DNA of 64,000 bases from assembly GCA_018660265.1 (NCBI GenBank), contig JABJKS010000051.1:1-64000 (forward strand), in the 5' to 3' direction. The position numbers were made by a program, and so were the translations under genes. Under the pieces are notes generated by a model, which searched no databases, was not told the DNA's origin, and saw nothing but the letters and a program-made list of their open reading frames with translations. The DNA comes from Rhodospirillaceae bacterium. Lineage in GTDB: Bacteria; Pseudomonadota; Alphaproteobacteria; GCA-2731375. Below, piece by piece: positions 58,217-64,000 of the stretch (positions are counted from its first letter, which is position 1; each line of letters starts with the position of its first letter).

Positions 58217-59842
58217 ATGAGTGCAAAAAAGTGTGATGTGGTCATTGTTGGTGCCGGCTTTGCGGGCATGTATTTACTCCACCGCATGCGCAAACTGGGT
58301 TTTTCAACGCGGGTGTTCGAAACCGGCACGGATGTAGGCGGAACCTGGTATTGGAACCGCTATCCAGGTGCCCGCTGCGATGTTGAAAGCATGCAGTATT
58401 CCTATTCCTTCTCGGAAGAATTGCAGCAGGAATGGAATTGGAGCGAGGTGTTTTCCGCCCAGCCGGAAATCCTCGAATATGCGGGGCATGTGGCTGATCG
58501 CTTTGATTTGCGCCGGGATATCGACTTCAACACGACGGTGACATCCGCCCATTATGACGAAGGAACCAGTCGGTGGGATGTCACGACGGACAAGGGCGAA
58601 AGCCTCTCAGCACAATATGTCGTCATGGCGACGGGCTGTATCTCAACCGCGCAGACGCCGGACTTCAAAGGCCTGGACGACTACAAGGGCGCGGTCTATC
58701 ACACGGGCAATTGGCCGCATGAGAAGGTGGACTTCACGGGCCAGCGGGTCGCTGTGATCGGCACCGGGTCATCCGGCATCCAGGCCATTCCGGTTATTGC
58801 TGAGCAGGCAGGTCACGTCACCGTCTTCCAACGGACACCAAACTATTCCCTGCCGGCGCAGAACGCTCCCATGACGGAGGATTATGCCCGTTCCTGGAAG
58901 GATGAATACCCCAACCTTCGCGAACAAATGCGCCAAACGGCCAAAGGTGCCTTGGGCGAGTTTAGCGACGTCATGGGCCTGGAGGCTTCACAAGCTGAAC
59001 GCGCCACGGAATATGAAAGGCGCTGGGCCCTTGGCGGCACCGCGTTGCTGGGCAGCTTCCGGGATATGATGGTCAACCGTGACGTCAATGAAACAGCTGC
59101 CGAGTTCGTACGCGATAAGATCCGCGACATTGTACATGATCCTAAGGTTGCTGATAAATTGGTGGCCAAAGACTATCCCATCGGCACCAAGCGCATTTGT
59201 GTGGATAGCGGTTATTTTGAAACCTTCAATCGGAATAACGTGGCGTTGGTGGATATCAACGAGACCCCGATTGAAAACCTGACCGCCAATGGACTGGCGA
59301 CCAGCACAGAAGAGTTCGAATTTGACGCTATTGTGTTTGCGACTGGTTTCGACGCTATGACGGGCACGTTATTCAAAGTCGACATCGAGGGGCAGGGTGG
59401 GGCCAGGCTGCGGGATAAGTGGGATGCGGGTCCGCGCACCTATTTCGGCCTGATGAGCGAAGCCTTCCCAAACATGTTCATGGTCACGGGACCCGGCAGC
59501 CCGTCCGTCCTGACCAACATGATGGTCTCTATCGAGCAGCATGTGGACTGGATCACCGATTGTCTGGTGCATATGCGTGACAATGGTTTGGCAACCATTG
59601 CGCCGGAGTTGCAGGCACAGGACGACTGGGTTGAGCATGTCAATGAAGTTGCCCATGGAACCCTGTTTCCGCTTGCGGCGTCCTGGTATATGGGCGCAAA
59701 TATCGCCGGTAAACCCCGGATATTTATGCCTTATATAGGTGGTGCCGGGAGCTATCGGGAGATTTGCGACAAAGTCGTCGCCGATGGTTATGACGGCTTT
59801 AGTTTCGAACCGGCATCGGCGCAGGCTACCGCCGCAGAATAG
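58217..59842 (+). CDS. Flavin-containing Baeyer-Villiger-type monooxygenase
   Basis: This 541-residue FAD/NADPH enzyme has the first Rossmann motif VVIVGAGFAGMYL, a second VAVIGTGSSGIQ, and the type I BVMO fingerprint at the centre (YKGAVYHTGNWPHE, where the first residue is Tyr and not Phe). The layout and length fit cyclohexanone monooxygenase relatives. It inserts oxygen next to a ketone to form esters or lactones, which the neighbouring hydrolase could open. A GGAGG site precedes the start. The gene is monocistronic and divergent from the dehalogenase-type gene. Confidence 0.9.
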   Translation: MSAKKCDVVIVGAGFAGMYLLHRMRKLGFSTRVFETGTDVGGTWYWNRYPGARCDVESMQYSYSFSEELQQEWNWSEVFSAQPEILEYAGHVADRFDLRRDIDFNTTVTSAHYDEGTSRWDVTTDKGESLSAQYVVMATGCISTAQTPDFKGLDDYKGAVYHTGNWPHEKVDFTGQRVAVIGTGSSGIQAIPVIAEQAGHVTVFQRTPNYSLPAQNAPMTEDYARSWKDEYPNLREQMRQTAKGALGEFSDVMGLEASQAERATEYERRWALGGTALLGSFRDMMVNRDVNETAAEFVRDKIRDIVHDPKVADKLVAKDYPIGTKRICVDSGYFETFNRNNVALVDINETPIENLTANGLATSTEEFEFDAIVFATGFDAMTGTLFKVDIEGQGGARLRDKWDAGPRTYFGLMSEAFPNMFMVTGPGSPSVLTNMMVSIEQHVDWITDCLVHMRDNGLATIAPELQAQDDWVEHVNEVAHGTLFPLAASWYMGANIAGKPRIFMPYIGGAGSYREICDKVVADGYDGFSFEPASAQATAAE

Positions 59843-59854
59843 AGGCATTGAATC

Positions 59855-59877
59855 TTACAGGGCAGCTGTAGCTGTAA
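59855..59877. terminator. Hairpin between convergent genes
   Basis: The 37-bp gap between the BVMO stop and the slt stop holds the inverted repeat TTACAG (59855-59860) and CTGTAA (59872-59877). It could act as a weak terminator in both directions. No long T-run is seen. Confidence 0.35.
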
Positions 59878-59879
59878 AT

Positions 59880-61976
59880 TCATCGCGATTTGATTTTGTT
59901 GCGATGAAGATCACGCAGCAAGGCCAACTTGGCTGACTTTGGGTGGAACCGCCAGCGGTAGACTTGCAGGTTCTCCATCACCCGTTGGACATAGTTGCGG
60001 GTCTCGGAAATGGGAATGGCCTCAACCCAGTCAATGGGATCAACCTTGCCTTTGCGGGGATCACCGTTTTGCCGCAGCCACCGCTTCACCCGGTTCGGCC
60101 CCGCGTTATAGGCCGCCAGCGCCATGATATACGAGCCCCGATAGTTCTTGATCAATTGCCCCAGATAGGCTGAACCCAGCCGCATATTGTAATGAGGATC
60201 GAACAAGCGTTCCTTGCGATAGCGCAGGCGCAGGCTTTTGGCGACTGTGCGGGCCGTGCGCGGCAACAGCTGCATCAAACCACGGGCCGCGGCCGAGGAC
60301 ACGGCTGTTGGGTTGAACTCGCTCTCCTGACGTGCGACGGCGTGGGCCAAGGCTGGTTCTATCGGCATGGGGCGCAATCCCGACAGTATGGGATAGCCCG
60401 TTTTGGGCAACAATGTCCCCTTGCGTAGCGCTTCCTTAGAGGCGCGAACCGCCAGGGCTGATTGCCCCAGTTCATGACCCAGGCGGGCGGCCAGCAGGCT
60501 GTCTGTGGGATTTTCGGCGCTGCGCGAGAGATGCAGGATCAGCGGGTACAAATGCTCCTCCTGATCGAAACTCACCAGCATGTGGCTTAGGCGGACCAGC
60601 TCTCGTTCATTGAATGCCTGTACGACCTTGCTAACAGATCGTGGTTCCTGGGGCATGCGCCAACGCGCCTTTTTCCCTAACGCTTCTATCGCCAACTGTC
60701 CGTAGTAAGTGGAGGGATAGCGCGCTGCGGCTTGATACCATTTTATAGCACCTATGGATTTGTTCATTGCCATGCTGGCCCGTCCCGACCAATAGGCCGC
60801 CCTGGCCAGGCTGACGGGGTAACGCAAATGTCCGTGCAGATTGGCAAAATGGCTCAAGGCAATTTTTGGCTTGTTCAGATAGCGCAGGGCAATCCAGCCT
60901 GACAGCCATTCCGCCTGGGCATAGCTGAAATGGCCGGCCAGTTGACCATGGCCCGAGGCCAGACGATAGGCCAGACCGGCCTTGCCTTCCCGCAAGGCGC
61001 CGCGACTTTGAATATGGCGTTCGAGCCACCATTTCTTTGGCCTGGGGCCCAGATGGGTCAAAGGTTGTAGCAATATTTCCCGGGCCCGTTCATCGAGATT
61101 CTTGCGGCGTCGCCAGCGCAACCGCTCATAAGCCAAGCCGCCGTCGCGTAATAGATCATCGGGGATTGCCGCGATCTTACTATCGACGCCGGGGCCCCGG
61201 ACCATCAGGCTTTCCCGCGCTTCCGCCAGTTTGCGATATTCGGGCGGCACCAGACTGTAGAGGCGCCGGGCGCTATAGCGATGGCCTTGCCACAAAAGAT
61301 AATCCAGGCGGGCAACGTGGTCAGACTTGCGCAACACTTTACGATGCCGACGATACAGGGCCTTTGATGTGCGACGGGCAAAGACATTGTTGATCCAGGC
61401 ATAGCGCAGCCATTGCAGGCCATCGTCGGTCATGCCGTTCGCCAGCATTGCCTCTGCCAGGCGAATTTGGCCGGGTCCGGACAGGGGGCGATTACTGGTA
61501 AACCAATCCATGGCGACCTGATCGCTGACCCGGCTGGTCTCCATGGCCTCTTCCGCCCGCCTGATCAAACGGTGCTGGGATGGCCAGGTCGGATTTGCTG
61601 CAATGAAGCCGGATATCTGCTCAAACGTCCCTCGATTGCCGCGCTCACGGTAGTTCAACCACCGCAGTGCTTTTGCGGGCAGGGGCTCTTTGGCCCTGCG
61701 GGCAAGGCGATGGGCACCGGGCCAATCCCGTTTCTTTGCCGCCTTATAGGCTTTTTGATAAATTTTTTTGTCTTTTGGCGATAACAACTCATTCGCGGTT
61801 TGTGCGTCGACCGGGCGAACAATTGAAACCAAACCTGCCAGGGATACCACTGCTGTGGCGCATATGAGCGTGCCAATAGGCCAAATCGCCGCGCGAATCG
61901 GTATTTTTGGCGCAATCGCCAGTGCAATCGAATGTGAAATAAAGGACCGGATAGGCGTTCTCTCGGCTTGCCCCAC
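59880..61976 (-). CDS. slt: Soluble lytic murein transglycosylase (Slt70-like)
   Basis: This protein of up to 698 residues has a hydrophobic N-terminal segment (about 28-55, a signal peptide or anchor), a long superhelical alpha domain of Slt70 type (about 60-500), and a C-terminal SLT lysozyme-like domain with the catalytic Glu in RQESEFNPTAVSSAAARGLMQLLP and the AYNAGPNRVKRWL motif. It cuts the peptidoglycan glycan chain in the periplasm with formation of 1,6-anhydromuramic acid. The GTG start at 61976 lacks a clear ribosome binding site, so the exact start is not settled. It is divergent from dapA, as in many alphaproteobacteria. Confidence 0.88.
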   Translation of the reverse strand: MGQAERTPIRSFISHSIALAIAPKIPIRAAIWPIGTLICATAVVSLAGLVSIVRPVDAQTANELLSPKDKKIYQKAYKAAKKRDWPGAHRLARRAKEPLPAKALRWLNYRERGNRGTFEQISGFIAANPTWPSQHRLIRRAEEAMETSRVSDQVAMDWFTSNRPLSGPGQIRLAEAMLANGMTDDGLQWLRYAWINNVFARRTSKALYRRHRKVLRKSDHVARLDYLLWQGHRYSARRLYSLVPPEYRKLAEARESLMVRGPGVDSKIAAIPDDLLRDGGLAYERLRWRRRKNLDERAREILLQPLTHLGPRPKKWWLERHIQSRGALREGKAGLAYRLASGHGQLAGHFSYAQAEWLSGWIALRYLNKPKIALSHFANLHGHLRYPVSLARAAYWSGRASMAMNKSIGAIKWYQAAARYPSTYYGQLAIEALGKKARWRMPQEPRSVSKVVQAFNERELVRLSHMLVSFDQEEHLYPLILHLSRSAENPTDSLLAARLGHELGQSALAVRASKEALRKGTLLPKTGYPILSGLRPMPIEPALAHAVARQESEFNPTAVSSAAARGLMQLLPRTARTVAKSLRLRYRKERLFDPHYNMRLGSAYLGQLIKNYRGSYIMALAAYNAGPNRVKRWLRQNGDPRKGKVDPIDWVEAIPISETRNYVQRVMENLQVYRWRFHPKSAKLALLRDLHRNKIKSR

Positions 61977-62040
61977 TGCCGGGGAAAAGGTTAAGTTCGC
62001 GGCTCTTAATAACAGAATAGCATTTCTCTAGGAGAGAACC

Positions 62041-62916
62041 ATGTTCAAGGGCTCGATTGTTGCGCTTATTACACCGTTCCGCGATGGCCAGGTGGATGAA
62101 GACGCACTGCGAAAACTTGTCGATTGGCATGTGGAGCAGGGCACCCACGGCATTGTCCCGTGCGGCACCACCGGTGAAAGCCCCACTCTGTCTCATGAAG
62201 AGCATCGCCGGGTCGTGGAAATCGTCATCGACCAGAACGCGGGCCGGTTACCGATCATTGCCGGTGCGGGGTCTAATAACACGGCCGAGGCGGTGATGCT
62301 GACACAACACGCCGAGGCGGCGGGTGCGGATGCGGTATTGCATGTGGCGGGATACTATAATCGCCCGAATCAGGAGGGGCTGTATCAGCATTTCAAGGCT
62401 CTCCACGACGCTTCCGACATCCCTATTATCGTCTACAACATCCCCCCGCGCGCGATTGTGGATATTTTGCCCGAGACCATGGGCCGTCTGGCAGAGTTGC
62501 CGCGTATTGTCGGTGTTAAGGACGCCACCGGCGATGTGGCCCGGGTCAGCCGGGAGCGGCTGTTGCTCGGCTCTGACTTTTGTCATTTGTCGGGTGAGGA
62601 CGGCACGGCGCTGGCCTACAACTCTCAAGGTGGCCATGGCTGTATTTCTGTCTCCGCCAATATCGTGCCGAAACTATGCGCGGAGTTCCAGGAGGCCTGC
62701 CTGGCCGGCAAGTATGATCTGGCTCTTAACCTCCATGATCGCCTGATGCCTTTGCATGTGGCTTTGTTTTTGGAACCCAGCCCGGCTGGCCCGAAGTACG
62801 CCGCCTGGCGTCTTGGTCTGTGCGAGGCCGAGGCTCGTTTGCCGGTGGTGCCTTTGACGGAAGGGACTGCGGAAAGGATAGATGTCGCGCTACGTCACGT
62901 CGGCGTGCTCGACTAG
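62041..62916 (+). CDS. dapA: 4-Hydroxy-tetrahydrodipicolinate synthase
   Basis: This 291-residue TIM-barrel enzyme condenses pyruvate with aspartate semialdehyde in lysine and meso-diaminopimelate synthesis. It shows the Schiff-base Lys in [11 protein letters not shown], the Tyr in [12 protein letters not shown], and the substrate motif [11 protein letters not shown]. An AGGAGAGAA site precedes ATG. It is followed by smpB after 5 bp, which suggests a joint transcript. Confidence 0.95.
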   Translation: MFKGSIVALITPFRDGQVDEDALRKLVDWHVEQGTHGIVPCGTTGESPTLSHEEHRRVVEIVIDQNAGRLPIIAGAGSNNTAEAVMLTQHAEAAGADAVLHVAGYYNRPNQEGLYQHFKALHDASDIPIIVYNIPPRAIVDILPETMGRLAELPRIVGVKDATGDVARVSRERLLLGSDFCHLSGEDGTALAYNSQGGHGCISVSANIVPKLCAEFQEACLAGKYDLALNLHDRLMPLHVALFLEPSPAGPKYAAWRLGLCEAEARLPVVPLTEGTAERIDVALRHVGVLD

Positions 62917-62921
62917 GTAAT

Positions 62922-63374
62922 ATGAGCCGCTCAATTGCCGAAAACAGGAAGGCCCGCCACAACTATTTCATTGATGATACGTTGGAGGCGGGCCTGATCC
63001 TTACCGGAACGGAGGTGAAATCCCTTCGTGCCGGCCAGGCGAGTATTGGCGAAGCCTATGCAGTTGAGCGCGATGGCGATCTGGTTCTGATCAACGCTCA
63101 CATCTCGGAATACAAAGGGGGCAACCGTTTCAATCATGATCCCCTGCGCCCACGCCAGTTGCTGTTGCACAAGCGCGAGATAACAAAGTTGACAAATTCC
63201 ATTGCCCGCGCCGGCGTCACCGTCGTGCCCCTGAAATTGTATTTTAATGACCGGGGCATCGCGAAAATTCTGCTGGGGATTGCCAAAGGTAAAAAACAGC
63301 ATGATAAGCGCGCGACTTCGAAAGATCGGGATTGGAAGCGGGACCAAGGTCGCCTGATGCGTGATCGCAGCTGA
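62922..63374 (+). CDS. smpB: SsrA-binding protein SmpB
   Basis: This 150-residue protein binds tmRNA and is essential for trans-translation that frees stalled ribosomes. The start [47 protein letters not shown] matches the family, as do [20 protein letters not shown] and [17 protein letters not shown] at the C-terminus. The ATG at 62922 fits the family start; a longer frame overlaps dapA and is rejected. No tmRNA gene is seen in the window. Confidence 0.95.
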   Translation: MSRSIAENRKARHNYFIDDTLEAGLILTGTEVKSLRAGQASIGEAYAVERDGDLVLINAHISEYKGGNRFNHDPLRPRQLLLHKREITKLTNSIARAGVTVVPLKLYFNDRGIAKILLGIAKGKKQHDKRATSKDRDWKRDQGRLMRDRS

Positions 63375-63781
63375 AATGCTGAGCCAGGGCATGTTTCTTT
63401 TAAATATGCCATAGGCGCTGGACTCCTAGCGCATTCCGTTAAACTGAAATTTCTCCATGATCGAGGTTCCTTGCTTGCATTGAATGAAGTTCATGCCTTT
63501 CATAGATGCGGGGCCATCATGAAATTGCGCCGCCGTACCATTTCGTCAGATTAATCATTCATTTATTCGGATATGCGATCATTCGTTTGCATCATTCATT
63601 GTAAAATGGTGTGATATTGGGGCTCTCTACTAGAAATACTGGCATTGATGAGGACGTAGCTTTAAATTGTGCATATCTTCAATTGATTAGGGATGGCCAG
63701 ATTTTGAAATCACAAGGAACGAGCAGGGCCCCTGGCTTGACTTAGGCAGTAAAGCGATAAATTGTATCTGACGGATTTGGG
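63375..63781. other. 407-bp intergenic region after smpB
   Basis: I see no gene of useful length here. Just after smpB a hairpin pairs GGCATGTTT (63388-63396) with AAATATGCC (63402-63410) and could end the smpB transcript, though it lacks a T-run. A second small hairpin pairs GCGCT (63415-63419) with AGCGC (63428-63432). Further on, the 10-mer ATCATTC(A/G)TT occurs three times (63554-63563, 63578-63587, 63591-63600). The region is AT-rich before the next gene and probably holds its promoter. Confidence 0.5.
63554..63600. repeat. Three direct repeats of ATCATTCRTT
   Basis: ATCATTCATT (63554-63563), ATCATTCGTT (63578-63587) and ATCATTCATT (63591-63600) are spaced 24 and 13 bp apart (start to start). 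They lie in the AT-rich part of the intergenic region before the pentapeptide-repeat gene and may bind a regulator. Confidence 0.4.
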
Positions 63782-64000
63782 ATGGAAGACCTCAAAAAAA
63801 TTCCTCGATCAGAGCTGATCGCGATCTTGGCGGAGCATAAGAAGCTTCTTGCCCCGAACGGTGCGGGCCGGCGCGCCAATCTTTCGTTTTGCGATCTCTC
63901 GAACGAGGATTTTTCATCCCGGGATTTCTCGACAGCAGATTTTTCCGGGGCCAGTCTGCGGCACGCAATATTGACCAAATCAAATTTCACCCGGGCTACT
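63782..64000 (+). CDS. Pentapeptide-repeat protein (5' end only)
   Basis: The reading frame from ATG at 63782 stays open to the window end (73 codons). After an N-terminal helix (MEDLKKIPRSELIAILAEHKKLL), the sequence becomes a series of five-residue repeats such as ANLSF, CDLSN, EDFSS, RDFST, ADFSG, ASLRH, AILTK and SNFTR. This is the quadrilateral beta-helix pattern of pentapeptide-repeat proteins. The function is not known. The 3' part lies outside the window. Confidence 0.75.
   Translation, partial: MEDLKKIPRSELIAILAEHKKLLAPNGAGRRANLSFCDLSNEDFSSRDFSTADFSGASLRHAILTKSNFTRAT

Noticed and set aside
62922-64000. tmRNA gene next to smpB
   Set aside because: I saw neither a tRNA-like acceptor end nor an Ala-rich tag frame in the downstream intergenic region.

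Overview
The window is chromosomal DNA of an alphaproteobacterium, probably a Rhodospirillales-like or other marine or soil lineage. The evidence is gene order: slt - dapA - smpB, and ilvE divergent from petP - petR - EnvZ-type kinase, are arrangements I know from alphaproteobacteria. The GC content is moderately high by eye, the coding density is high, and many start and stop codons overlap. I saw no rRNA, tRNA, CRISPR array, insertion sequence or prophage. All function calls come from reading motifs; no database search was possible.

Left part (1-17.6 kb). An MBL-fold hydrolase is followed by a tightly coupled minus-strand operon: a choline-kinase-like protein that has lost its catalytic residues, a family III CoA-transferase, an O-methyltransferase-like protein and a GNAT acetyltransferase. 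Next come a plus-strand CoA-transferase/crotonase pair, a secreted FecR-domain protein with a structured leader, a TauD-type dioxygenase, a ketopantoate-reductase-like protein, a PAS protein, a minus-strand methyltransferase/crotonase/flavin monooxygenase group, an S49 peptidase, an acyl-CoA ligase, a second GNAT protein and ilvE.

Regulatory and transport part (17.6-30.7 kb). petP-petR-histidine kinase face ilvE across a region with a perfect 15-bp inverted repeat. A livK-G-F-H-M branched-chain-type ABC operon ends in a gamma-glutamyltransferase without a signal peptide. Then come a lipocalin-like protein, csaA with a TetR regulator, an Ldh2-type dehydrogenase and an isolated cobS.

Redox cluster (30.9-38.5 kb). 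This is the most unusual part. Five genes encode a membrane-anchored FAD/[2Fe-2S] reductase, a tetraheme cytochrome of the c554 type, a fusion of two cyclic-nucleotide-binding domains with a four-cluster [4Fe-4S] ferredoxin, a membrane protein with two H-x13-H heme b ligand pairs, and a single-pass protein with a duplicated cytosolic Cys-rich module and ten periplasmic CxxCH motifs split by an Asp-rich repeat. The last three genes overlap by their start and stop codons. Together they look like an electron conduit from the cytosol across the inner membrane that a cyclic nucleotide may control. A radical SAM gene converges on it.

Catabolic part (38.6-59.8 kb). A crotonase - CoA-transferase - CitE-like lyase operon resembles C5-dicarboxylate (itaconate or mesaconate) degradation. 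A seven-gene plus-strand operon holds a TPP enzyme, a DUF1445 protein, a crotonase, a second GGT-like protein, an enolase-superfamily enzyme, a HAD protein and a CoA-transferase. Thiolase, class II aldolase, methyltransferase, SDR, GST, threonine-dehydratase-like, alpha/beta-hydrolase, haloacid-dehalogenase and Baeyer-Villiger-type monooxygenase genes follow. The window closes with core genes (slt, dapA, smpB) and the 5' end of a pentapeptide-repeat gene. Short tandem repeats of 12-15 bp in three copies recur at or near gene ends at four places.
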